Assembly: GCA_030068145.1 (NCBI GenBank)
Contig: JAPJBO010000383.1
Location: forward strand, 1 to 64,000
Direction: 5' to 3'
Length of the DNA: 64,000 bases
From: Diplonema papillatum
Taxonomy: Eukaryota > Euglenozoa > Diplonemea > Diplonemida > Diplonemidae
This document shows positions 29,824 through 38,182 of the stretch, in pieces (position 1 is the stretch's first letter; the number at the start of each line of letters is the position of its first letter). A model generated the notes under the pieces. The model was not told the origin of the DNA, searched no databases, and saw only the letters and a list, made by a program, of their open reading frames with translations. The position numbers and the translations under genes are program-made.

Positions 29824-31746
29824 ATGGACAGGATTAACGCCCTGATCCAGGAAGCGCGCGGGATGGCGGAACGCGCCAACCGCGACCAGCTGGATGCCGT
29901 TTTCGGCATCCTCGACGTCGCCACGACGCTGCTCCGGCGTCAGATCGAGGCGAACAGCGGGGAGCCGGCGCAACAACGGCCGCCACTGCAGCAACAGCAG
30001 CAACCGAAGCAGCAGCAGCAGCAACCGAGGCAGCAGCAGCAGCCGAGGCAGCAGCGGCAGCAACCGAAGCAGCAGCAACCGCAGCAGCAACCGCAACCGC
30101 AACAGCAGCAGCAACAGCAACGGCAAACGCAGCAGCGCCGCCCGCAGGGGCAGCAACAACCGCAACCGCAACAGCAACAGCAACAGCAAACGCAGCAGCG
30201 CCGCCCGCAGGAGCAGCAACAACCGCAACCGCAACAGCAACAGCAACAGCAAACGCAGCAGCGCCGCCCGCAGGAGCAGCAACAACCACAACAGCGGCCC
30301 CGGCAGGGGTACGCGCCCACCTGGGCAGAAGTGACCAGGCGGCCCCCGCCACCCGGTAAAATCGACGCCGCCGACTGGGACGCGCCGGTACTCCCCTCCC
30401 CCGACTTCGAAGCTGTCGAAGCTGGCCTCTGGGTCGCCCCGAGCGCCGCCGCAGCCGAAGAAGCGAAGGGTCCCGCAGCAGATGCGGTGGACGTCGCAGA
30501 GCGCGACGGGAAGCGGGTGCGCCTCGGCGTGCTGTGCCGGGAGGCCTTCGACGACGCACGCCGGGGCCCAGTGCTGCTGGAAGGCGGGCGGGTACAGGAT
30601 ATGTACCTGTGGGCGGGCGGCGGGCCGGTATGCCAGCGGGGCCAGGTGAAGGTCCAGAAGATGCCCGTCAGCGCGGTGAAGCCGAACGCCGCGACGACGG
30701 TACTGGCCTTCGTCGTGGCCAGGAAGCACGCCTCGCCGGAGACCTGGGAGTGCGTCGAGAGGGACCCGCGCACGGCCCTGACTCGCCTGTGCCGGAGGGC
30801 TGTCAAGACGGCCCTGAAGACGGAGGTCCGCGTCCCCGACGACGCCATGTGGGGCGTGTCGTCGCAGCAGGGGAGGCGCGAGCTGGTCGTGCGGGTGCCC
30901 CGCGCGCAGGCCGAAGCGATCCTGGCCAGCTCCGGCCGGGACGGCGGATTCTGGCGGTCGACGGAGAAGGCCTGCCGGGACGCCATGCCGGTGGTCGCCC
31001 TGCAAAAGGGGGTCACGAGGGCGGTCGCGCTGGCGGTAGCTGAGCGGGCAGGCGCGGCGGCAGCCGGTCTCGTGCTCACGGGCAGCCGCCTCCTCGTGCG
31101 CGCACGCAGCGGCGCTGTGCTGGAGGAGGTGCGTGCGGCGGCCGCCGAACACGCTGCTGCCCCCCTCGAGTCGAAGCCGCGCTTCCTCGTGGTGGGTGCG
31201 ACGCCGCGGGAGCACGAGGCGGACGTCGAGTACGTCCTGCGGGAGGCCGGCTGGCAGGTCGACGTCGCCACGTCGTTCCTGCGAAGTGGGGCCCGGGTTT
31301 GCGTGGTGACGTCGGCGGCCGACCCTCCCTTCAGGGTGCTGCAGCGGGAGGGGGCACCCGACCTCCGGGTAAACCCGTACGACGGAGGTGAGCTGCCGAG
31401 GGAGCGGCGCAGGCGGCTCGCTGCCGCCCCCAGCGGGAAGCGGCGGATGCGGCTGCCGGCGGCGGAGGTGGACGAGCTACCGCAGCCGGCGGCCCCGCCA
31501 GCGGACGCGGCCGGACAGAAGAAGAGGAAGACGCCGGAGCCGGCAGCGGACGGGCCGGAACCCGCTGGGGACGATGTCCCAATGGACGGTGCAGAGGCGG
31601 GCGGGCACGTCCACGCCTTCGGGAGCCCGGCGAAGGCCACCGCCGGTTTCTCCTGCGCCCTATGCGGGAAGAAGAAGGCGAAGGGCCAGATCCGCACGAC
31701 ATGCGAGGGCTGCAACGTCGGCGCGTGCAAGGCGTGTGCGGGTTGA
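29824..31746 (+). CDS. Retrotransposon ORF1 protein, Gln-rich with C-terminal Cys6 zinc motif
   Basis: 640 aa. Residues 1-50 are helical; ~55-160 are extremely Gln-rich with three ~21-residue repeats (QTQQRRPQEQQQPQPQ type). A globular Ala/Arg/Val-rich middle (~165-540) is unrecognised. The acidic/Pro linker carries a KKRKTPEP nuclear-signal-like patch. The C-terminus has C611, C614, C627, C630, C635 and C638, a CX2C-X12-CX2C-X4-CX2C zinc motif reminiscent of the cysteine-rich domain at the end of piggyBac transposases. By position it is the RNA-binding ORF1/Gag-like protein. ATG 29824 is the first in-frame start in the leader. The stop is TGA followed by CTG, a leaky-type context, and the next frame is in phase. 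Confidence 0.85.
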   Translation: MDRINALIQEARGMAERANRDQLDAVFGILDVATTLLRRQIEANSGEPAQQRPPLQQQQQPKQQQQQPRQQQQPRQQRQQPKQQQPQQQPQPQQQQQQQRQTQQRRPQGQQQPQPQQQQQQQTQQRRPQEQQQPQPQQQQQQQTQQRRPQEQQQPQQRPRQGYAPTWAEVTRRPPPPGKIDAADWDAPVLPSPDFEAVEAGLWVAPSAAAAEEAKGPAADAVDVAERDGKRVRLGVLCREAFDDARRGPVLLEGGRVQDMYLWAGGGPVCQRGQVKVQKMPVSAVKPNAATTVLAFVVARKHASPETWECVERDPRTALTRLCRRAVKTALKTEVRVPDDAMWGVSSQQGRRELVVRVPRAQAEAILASSGRDGGFWRSTEKACRDAMPVVALQKGVTRAVALAVAERAGAAAAGLVLTGSRLLVRARSGAVLEEVRAAAAEHAAAPLESKPRFLVVGATPREHEADVEYVLREAGWQVDVATSFLRSGARVCVVTSAADPPFRVLQREGAPDLRVNPYDGGELPRERRRRLAAAPSGKRRMRLPAAEVDELPQPAAPPADAAGQKKRKTPEPAADGPEPAGDDVPMDGAEAGGHVHAFGSPAKATAGFSCALCGKKKAKGQIRTTCEGCNVGACKACAG

Positions 31747-31749
31747 CTG
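31744..31749 (+). promoter_or_regulatory. Possible UGA readthrough site between ORF1 and the AlkB-RT frame
   Basis: TGA CTG. The frame is open from 29824 to 37725 except for this codon. UGA followed by CUN is a known readthrough-prone context in viruses and some cellular genes. Alternatives are a single point mutation in this copy or reinitiation downstream. Confidence 0.55.
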
Positions 31750-31794
31750 CCACCGCGACCCGTCCCCGGCGCCAGTTGTGGCCCCGCCAGGCCG

Positions 31795-34700
31795 GTGCAG
31801 GCCGCCCAGCGCGTGAGTCCCAGCACGCAGTTCGACGATGGAGCAGGCGAAGGTGGTGGCGATCCCTCTTCTTCTTCTTCTTCTTTTTGCCCCCCTCTCT
31901 CCCACAATGCGCCAGGCCTCATTAGCCCGGGAAATTTACCCGCAGCGCACAAACAATCCCCCCACAAAGGCCAGCGTGCCTGCGGGGGGGGCCCTGTCAG
32001 GGTGGAGGGAGCAATCCCCGGACTAAGCTTCCAGACGATCCCTCGGGATCTTCTGGACAGACTGAGCCGAGTACCCGAGCTTGGGCCGAAAGCCACTTGG
32101 AGGAGGCTGGGGGGAGAACAAAGCAGAGAGACCCAGCAGTGGGGACACGCCTACCGACAGGGCGGACCCCCGGTCAGACTGGAACGGGGTATCCCCGAGG
32201 GGCCCCTGAAAGAAGCGGCGGATCTCATACGTGACCGTCTCGGGTGGGAACCGGACCAGTTGCTGGCCAACTGGTACCGGAGGGGAGTGGGGATCAACCC
32301 CCACAAAGACCAGAGAGAACTGGGTCCGAGGGTAGCGACCGTATCGCTCTTGAGCGACACGGTCATGGAGTGGGAGAGGGGGAGCCGGAGAGTGAGAACC
32401 CCCCTGCCGGTCGGCACACTGTGCCACATGGAAGGCGAGGCCAGGAGCCTGTGGACACACGGGATTCGTCCCGATGATGTCGCACGCGACCGGGTCTCGC
32501 TCACCTACAGGGCCGTGCGCGAGGCCGCCTCCCAACGTTTGCAAGGCCGGGACACCCCGCAAGAAACTCCCCCCATGCCCCCCCCGCCCCGCCCTCAGGC
32601 GTCCTCCCCACCCCCCCAGCAACAGTTCAGCCCCGCGCCACGTACTGACTTGTGTAATCGCCAAAGAACTCTTATATCTATTAAGGAAACTACTAGACAG
32701 CAGCTGTTAAGCGCTGGAGACATCGAACAGAACCCGGGCCCCGGCCGCACGGAGATGAAGTTCGCGACGTTGAACGTAACTAGCTTACTTCAATATCTCC
32801 CAGCGGCCGACGCGGTGGAAGCGGATCTTCTCTGCTGCCAGGAGGTGACACTCCTTCCGTGCAAACGGGCGCAGGCGGAGGAATACCTGCGGAAATGGTG
32901 CTGCCACTGGGGCCTGCCGCCTCCCGGAAGACTCTGTAGAAACTCCGGTAGTCGCTCGACGGTGAACGCCGCGAACGGGGGGCTCTCCACTCTAGTACTG
33001 AGACCGATACCTGCGTACGATACGATGACGGCGCTCTCGCACGCAGCAATACGGTCCCCGGACCGAGTGAGCCATACGGTAGTAGCAACAGGGGCCGGCA
33101 ACACGTTCGTGCACGTGTTCAATGTCTACTGCCCTTCCGGAAACGGGAGGGCGGAGAGCGAGGAGCGTGAGGACATGCTGGAGAAGATCCTCTTCGCAGC
33201 GGCAGATAGCCTCGGTGACGTCCCCATAATGGTGATGGGTGACCTGAACACGGAAGAAGACCGGTCCCCTGTGCTGCGGAAGGCACTAAGGAACGGATGG
33301 TCCGACGCAGCGGAACTGCACCATGCGCGTACCGGTGACACACCGCCACCACCGACCTTTACCAGCGCCCGGACGACAGGCACGAGGATCGACCGCATAC
33401 TCCTCAACCGAATAACGACGGGAGCTTTCCGTCAATGCGTCACCACCGCGGTGAACGTACCGGGACACCGGCTCGTGACAATGACCCTGGACATTGCGGC
33501 GCTGCGCCAAATCGTGTGGCGATTTAAAGTACCGCGGGAAATCCCTACCGAGGGGGGACCCAAGTGGGGCCTCTCGGACACAGAAGCTAACAGGGAAGCC
33601 GTACAGAGACTGACCAACTCCGATTTCGCAGAACGGCTGGCAGCACAGCGAGTGGAAGAGGCCTGGCTCGAGTGGTCACGAGTCAGTGAGCAGTACTTGC
33701 AGGATGCCTTCGGAATCCCTGCGGAAGAAAGGGGAAGGAGTACCGGCCGGGGGATAAAGACGTCGCCTAAGAGAGTCTGTATCACGGCAAGCACTGCGAG
33801 CGACGGGTCGGGGGCGGCGAACAGCAGACAGCTACGGCTCCGGAAGGCCATCCACAGGATGGAACGCATCTGCAGCTACCTTGCGCAGCGACGCGGGCCG
33901 GAGGCAGTTCCGCATGAAGTATCCCGTTGCTGGCAGAACAGCAGACGGCTGGCACAGGCGTGCATGAAAGGTGGCCAAGGGACAGAAGGATTCCCGGATC
34001 ATGAGGAGGCGAAGCAGCTTCTCACGGCATTGCGGGAAGAGACGAGTAGGCTCGGAAGGGAAGGATCGGCGGCCAGGTTTACGAAGTACCGAGACAAGCT
34101 GAACGAGAGGGCCGATGCGAGCAGACGATGTCTGACAACCATCTGCGCCGGACGCGCTGAGCCGTCGGGGGTGTTGCGAACGGGGGCGGGAGTGACTGCA
34201 AATGTTGACGAGATGGACGAGGCGCTGAACACTGCGTGGGACCCTATCCTGCGTAAGTACAAGGACGGGCCAGAGCCGGAGTACGAGCCGTTTCGGGATC
34301 GGTTCCAGGATCACATCGGCCCACACTTGATGGAAGCCGGAACAATCACGGGGGAGGAGCTGCGAATTCTGCTGAGGAAGAAGCCGAAGAAAAGCGCGTC
34401 AGGGGTGGATGGCTGGCGCATGGCTGAACTGCGGGAGTTGCCGCTCCCCCTGCTGAATGCACTTGCAGACGTCATGAACCTGGTCGAAGCGACTGGGGAC
34501 TGGCCGGCAAGCATGACAACTGCGCTGGTGTCGATGGTGCCGAAAGATGAGAGCCAAGACCCGCTGCACACGAGGCCGATAACCGTCACGTCCGCCGTGT
34601 ACCGCTTGTGGGCCTGCCGCAGGCTTGCGGACATTGTCCTGTGGCAGGAGGGGTGGATCGAAGAAGGACAGAAAGGCTTTCGGCCGGGCCACCGGATCGA

Positions 34701-37700
34701 GGACGTCTTGATGGAGATAGGGCTCGAGGTGGAGGACGCCTTGCTGGACGGAGAGCCGCTCTACGGAGTGGCGCTGGACTTCCGGAAGTGTTTCGACATG
34801 GTCCCGCGAGAGGTAGTGCTACGCCTGGCTGAGGACTTAGGACTGCACGGTCGGGTTCTCAAGCCGCTGAGGGCGATTTACAGTCTGCTCGCAAGACGCT
34901 TCAAGTTGCCGCTAGGGGTGGGCAGGGAGTTTAGTGTGACCAACGGTATCCTTCAAGGGTGCCCTGTGTCCGTCATACTCATCAATGCCCTGCTGTCGGT
35001 AGTGATGAAAGCGGTCAAAAAAGAAGCTGAGGGTGTGAGTCCTAAGTCGTACGCGGATGATGCCACACTACTGTCCAGGCTGTCGGAGGCCGCACTGCAA
35101 AAGGGAGTCGACATTGTTGACGAGTTCTGCACACTCACCGGAATGCAGCTAAACCTCGAGAAGACCATCGCATTCTCGACGAGGCAGAGGCACCAGTCGA
35201 CGCTCAGACTCCGAAGCGGAAATGCGCTGCTGCGATTTAGCAAGTCCGTCACGTGTCTGGGGGCCCTAGTCTCAACGGCGAAGAACAGAAAGGAGAGGTC
35301 CGACTCTAAGAGGGTAGAGAGGGCGGCGGCCCTAGCGGAGGGCCTCCGCCACGCGCCATTCCGGTACGAAAAGCGGGTCCGTATTGTGCAGTCGAATGTG
35401 TTGCCGGCAGCGCTATCGGGCTGCTCCTTCGCGCCGGTGTCAAAGGTGGCGATGAAGCGGTTGACGACGTCGGTGATGGGTCTGATCTGGGGTGGAGCAA
35501 ACCCGAAGCGCGCGAGAGAAATGGTCCTGAACTTCCAGGAGAAGGGCCACCTGACGGACCCCGGTACGTGTTTAGCGTACCGGGTGACGACGGCGTTCTA
35601 CGCGGCGTGCGAGAGGCTGCCGCGACTGCTACCTCTGATGGAGAGTATCCGGGGGCGGTACGCCGAGGGGGACCAACCCCTCGGCCCAGTCGGGCTGGCG
35701 ATGAGGAGCATGGAGGAGTGTGGACACATATGGGAGCCTGGGCCCCTATCTCGCACGCTACGACGGAATGGTGCAGTGTTCGACCCGCTGGCCTCGTCGC
35801 CCTCGAAGAGGGGGCACGAAGTGAGGGCGGACCTGAGAACGAGGACGTGGGCCCGACTGATGGCGAGAAGGCCAGGATATCAGGGGCTGGAAAGAGCCGA
35901 CTTGGAGCGCACGAATGCGTTCTGGAAGACGAGGGAATGTTCCGCGCACACGGCGAAGCTAATTCGAGTTGCGATTGCGGGGGGTGTGAACACGGCGGAG
36001 TTCACGTCGCGGATGAGGCAGGCTGGAGCTGAGCCGCAGGCGCCCAGCTGCAAGCACTGTGGGAGCGGCGTGACGGAGAACGAACAGCATATCTACTGGG
36101 ACTGCGACGCATACTCACACATTCGCCGGCGGGAAGCACACGCCGGGCTGATGGCGGCCAACCGAACCGAGTGGCCCCGATGCACGCTGGAACATGGTGT
36201 GGTTGTACCGGGGAACGCCCACTTATCGAGGCGGCTCCAGGAGATGATGGCTGAAATCCTTGCGGAACGTGCAGGGCTCGAAGCACGTGGCTGGGTAGCC
36301 AGGAACCCCACGACCCCCTGGTCGAGAGCGGATGCGATGCCTGCCGAGAAATTTGACCACCCCTTTGCGCGGATTGCCCCGGCATGGACGTGGGAGCGAA
36401 ACAAGACCTGGGGACTACCGACGTTTTATGCGTTGGTAGCGTGGCTGTCTGACATGCAGTGGACCGAGAGCGGGCAGGCGTCAATGCTAGAGCTTGCGAT
36501 CGACTTTGAACTCTTCTCGGGCCTCAGCATGCCGCTGCACGGGAATGCGCCGAAGGGGGTGAGAGAACGGGGAAACGTCCTGCGCTGCATGATGAGCGCG
36601 TTGGACAAGCTGGCGGCACAGCAAGGGCTGGGAAGCTGCATGAGAGGGGAGAGGGTGTGCCCGACGACGTCGCTGTCGTTCATGGGCATCTCGGGGATAT
36701 CGGGTGTACGGCCCAGGCCACGCTTTCGCGAGGCACACACGGGGACGATACTTGAGGAACAAGTGAAAGGAAGCGATGTAGGGACGCAGTGCCCGGCGTA
36801 CCCTGACTGGACGATCGGGAGAGCGGCGAGGTGGGCCCTGCCTGCCCCACCACAACTGCACCCAGACCCCGTGCATATGCCGGGTGTCGATATAGAGAAG
36901 GCACTCGTCACGTGCGCGACCCATCACAAAGGGAAGTGTGAGGCGTGCAGAGCACTCGTCCGAAGGGACGTGCCCACGGTAGAGATGTGCTGCCGGCACC
37001 ATCACCACGCGAACGATGGGCAGCCGATCGCGGTGTGCACAGAGCACAGCACGACGAAGTGCGGCGAGTGCAAGACGGCGGCGGCGTGTTGCCGCAGCGG
37101 GCATCATGCCTGCCGCACGCATGGCAGAGGAACCTGCCAAGAGTGCAAGAGGCTCCCTACGCTGACGCAGAGGCGACCGGCGGCATGTTGCCGCCGCGGC
37201 CACCACCAGTCCAACGAACCGAACGTCCCGTCAACCCCCGGACGCAACAAGAAGAAGAGGCCCTCCTCACCCACCCAGGTGGGCGTACAACGGGGAACGC
37301 CAGTTGGAAAGCGAGCGGCGCAAGCGCCGCCCGCGGCAACGAAAAAGGAGACGGCGACGACCGGACGGGCGACCAAAAGGCCGCCACCAACGCCAGGAAC
37401 CAGCGAACGACCAGCGCTGAAGAAAAGGGTGCTAGGCACCCCGAAGGAAGGCCCGATCGCCGGCCGCAAGCGGAAGAAGACGAAGGCGACCACCCCCGAC
37501 TCAGGGGTGCATCGAAGGAAGAAGAAGGTACCGAGGGCAGGCAGCTCTCAGAAACGACCGGGGACCACGGGCACACAAACGCCCTCGAAAGTGAAAAACG
37601 GACACACGTGCCCGCCCTCGTACTCGCCGACTCAGTCTCTGGAATCGCAAGAAAGCCAAACCCCGCTAGCTCCACAAATGCTCGACCTTGACGACGCAAT

Positions 37701-37725
37701 GGCAGGTGACGACGTCATCCGATAA
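31795..37725 (+). CDS. Retrotransposon polyprotein: AlkB dioxygenase - 2A - APE endonuclease - reverse transcriptase - Cys/His cluster
   Basis: Numbered from the GTG at 31795; the frame is open back to the UGA at 31744 and has no ATG before AlkB. AlkB fold ~75-245: NPHKD (H170, D172), THG (H222) and RVSLTYR (R233-R239) give the HxD...H iron site and 2-oxoglutarate arginines. A Pro-rich linker follows. The 2A peptide is GDIEQNPGP (~308-316). APE endonuclease ~318-565: E350, GDLN (D483, N485), RID (D533), PGH (H558). RT ~840-1170: LDFRKCFD (D995), YADD (D1088-D1089). CCHC: C1419, C1422, H1432, C1437. Three Cys/His repeats span ~1707-1804 (CX2H..CX2C then CCR-x2-HH), then a Lys/Arg/Pro tail. No RNase H recognised. 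Expected products are AlkB (possibly fused to ORF1p) and a ~1660-aa APE-RT. Family knowledge: AlkB enzymes demethylate alkylated nucleic acid; its use here, protecting or editing element RNA/cDNA, is inference. Confidence 0.9.
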   Translation: MQAAQRVSPSTQFDDGAGEGGGDPSSSSSSFCPPLSHNAPGLISPGNLPAAHKQSPHKGQRACGGGPVRVEGAIPGLSFQTIPRDLLDRLSRVPELGPKATWRRLGGEQSRETQQWGHAYRQGGPPVRLERGIPEGPLKEAADLIRDRLGWEPDQLLANWYRRGVGINPHKDQRELGPRVATVSLLSDTVMEWERGSRRVRTPLPVGTLCHMEGEARSLWTHGIRPDDVARDRVSLTYRAVREAASQRLQGRDTPQETPPMPPPPRPQASSPPPQQQFSPAPRTDLCNRQRTLISIKETTRQQLLSAGDIEQNPGPGRTEMKFATLNVTSLLQYLPAADAVEADLLCCQEVTLLPCKRAQAEEYLRKWCCHWGLPPPGRLCRNSGSRSTVNAANGGLSTLVLRPIPAYDTMTALSHAAIRSPDRVSHTVVATGAGNTFVHVFNVYCPSGNGRAESEEREDMLEKILFAAADSLGDVPIMVMGDLNTEEDRSPVLRKALRNGWSDAAELHHARTGDTPPPPTFTSARTTGTRIDRILLNRITTGAFRQCVTTAVNVPGHRLVTMTLDIAALRQIVWRFKVPREIPTEGGPKWGLSDTEANREAVQRLTNSDFAERLAAQRVEEAWLEWSRVSEQYLQDAFGIPAEERGRSTGRGIKTSPKRVCITASTASDGSGAANSRQLRLRKAIHRMERICSYLAQRRGPEAVPHEVSRCWQNSRRLAQACMKGGQGTEGFPDHEEAKQLLTALREETSRLGREGSAARFTKYRDKLNERADASRRCLTTICAGRAEPSGVLRTGAGVTANVDEMDEALNTAWDPILRKYKDGPEPEYEPFRDRFQDHIGPHLMEAGTITGEELRILLRKKPKKSASGVDGWRMAELRELPLPLLNALADVMNLVEATGDWPASMTTALVSMVPKDESQDPLHTRPITVTSAVYRLWACRRLADIVLWQEGWIEEGQKGFRPGHRIEDVLMEIGLEVEDALLDGEPLYGVALDFRKCFDMVPREVVLRLAEDLGLHGRVLKPLRAIYSLLARRFKLPLGVGREFSVTNGILQGCPVSVILINALLSVVMKAVKKEAEGVSPKSYADDATLLSRLSEAALQKGVDIVDEFCTLTGMQLNLEKTIAFSTRQRHQSTLRLRSGNALLRFSKSVTCLGALVSTAKNRKERSDSKRVERAAALAEGLRHAPFRYEKRVRIVQSNVLPAALSGCSFAPVSKVAMKRLTTSVMGLIWGGANPKRAREMVLNFQEKGHLTDPGTCLAYRVTTAFYAACERLPRLLPLMESIRGRYAEGDQPLGPVGLAMRSMEECGHIWEPGPLSRTLRRNGAVFDPLASSPSKRGHEVRADLRTRTWARLMARRPGYQGLERADLERTNAFWKTRECSAHTAKLIRVAIAGGVNTAEFTSRMRQAGAEPQAPSCKHCGSGVTENEQHIYWDCDAYSHIRRREAHAGLMAANRTEWPRCTLEHGVVVPGNAHLSRRLQEMMAEILAERAGLEARGWVARNPTTPWSRADAMPAEKFDHPFARIAPAWTWERNKTWGLPTFYALVAWLSDMQWTESGQASMLELAIDFELFSGLSMPLHGNAPKGVRERGNVLRCMMSALDKLAAQQGLGSCMRGERVCPTTSLSFMGISGISGVRPRPRFREAHTGTILEEQVKGSDVGTQCPAYPDWTIGRAARWALPAPPQLHPDPVHMPGVDIEKALVTCATHHKGKCEACRALVRRDVPTVEMCCRHHHHANDGQPIAVCTEHSTTKCGECKTAAACCRSGHHACRTHGRGTCQECKRLPTLTQRRPAACCRRGHHQSNEPNVPSTPGRNKKKRPSSPTQVGVQRGTPVGKRAAQAPPAATKKETATTGRATKRPPPTPGTSERPALKKRVLGTPKEGPIAGRKRKKTKATTPDSGVHRRKKKVPRAGSSQKRPGTTGTQTPSKVKNGHTCPPSYSPTQSLESQESQTPLAPQMLDLDDAMAGDDVIR
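32719..32742 (+). other. 2A ribosome-skipping peptide coding site
   Basis: Encodes DIEQNPGP (residues 309-316), fitting the D-x-E-x-N-P-G|P 2A signature, preceded by the usual Leu/Ser-rich helix (QQLLSAG). It lies exactly between the AlkB module with its Pro-rich linker and the endonuclease, where separation makes sense. 2A peptides are known from several APE-type LINEs, including trypanosomal ones. Confidence 0.85.
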
Positions 37726-37793
37726 CCTGACTTTCAAGGCAGTGCATGTTAATCCACGTGGTTCATGTACTTAAAAGAACTCAATGCTCAACT
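37705..37793 (+). repeat. Right ~90-bp direct repeat flanking the retrotransposon
   Basis: Partner of 29575-29664. It contains the last codons of the RT frame (GDDVIR, TAA) and the 54-nt tail. Confidence 0.75.
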
Positions 37794-38084
37794 TGTAAGA
37801 CGTGGGGAGCCCAAGAACACTCACGCGAGAACTTGGTGTTGGTCACAAATTGTTTCGAACCTGACTTGCCAAAGCGAGAAATAAGACGCGTCACTGGCTA
37901 ACCACGGTTGAAACCGGTAAATGATGAGGGGAGGGAATTGTTTTTCGTTGAACGCTTTGCCCTGGACGCTTGTTTCTTGGTACAGGGCGCAAGGAAACGC
38001 CGTGGATGGCCTGCGACGCGTTCTTATTTCCTCCACCATTGCATGTTTGGTAACAAGTAAAGTGTGCAGAAGCCATGCATGCCC
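37794..38084. other. No gene; dispersed repeat fragment
   Basis: TTGTAAGACGTGGGGAGCCC and CTTGGTGTTGGTCACAAA recur at 54374-54515 in spaced form, so the retroelement sits next to another dispersed repeat. Confidence 0.5.
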
Positions 38085-38182
38085 CCCCAAACCCACCCAG
38101 TACGTATTAGCTTTAAAGAACCCATTCGACGAAGGTCACCCGGAGACTCTAAAATCCGGATTCTCAAGCGAACTATAACTCT
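38085..38182 (+). repeat. Dispersed intron-associated element, copy 3
   Basis: Close to 13007-13130: CATTCGACGAAGGTCACCC, AAAATCCGGATTCTC and AAGCGAACTATAACTCTA. No exon is recognised after it. Confidence 0.7.

Larger units (their letters stand above)
29667..37737 (+). mobile_element. Non-LTR retrotransposon with SL 5' end, ORF1, AlkB, 2A, APE endonuclease and RT
   Basis: About 8.1 kb. It begins two nt after the left flanking repeat with the complete SL exon, then a ~118-nt leader, ORF1, one UGA, and a second frame in phase. All catalytic residues I can check are present and both frames are open, so the copy looks recently active. There is no poly(A) tail; the end is a defined sequence (TTAAAAGAACTCAATGCTCA). 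Order of domains: ORF1 Zn, AlkB, 2A, APE, RT, CCHC, triple Cys/His, basic tail. APE plus RT plus CCHC places it among APE-type LINEs. Another decayed 5' end of the family is at 14862. Confidence 0.9.

Noticed and set aside
29940..32096. Minus-strand frames of 718 and 500 codons across ORF1
   Set aside because: Shadows of the Gln-rich repeats and GC-rich codons; the plus strand carries the clear retrotransposon product.
31795..32742. AlkB frame as part of an integrated plant-type RNA virus
   Set aside because: No replicase, helicase or coat frame nearby; the domain is in frame with a LINE endonuclease and RT through a 2A peptide.
36060..36890. RNase H domain after the RT
   Set aside because: I looked for the spaced acidic D-E-D-D pattern and found no convincing match; only a CCHC knuckle is evident.
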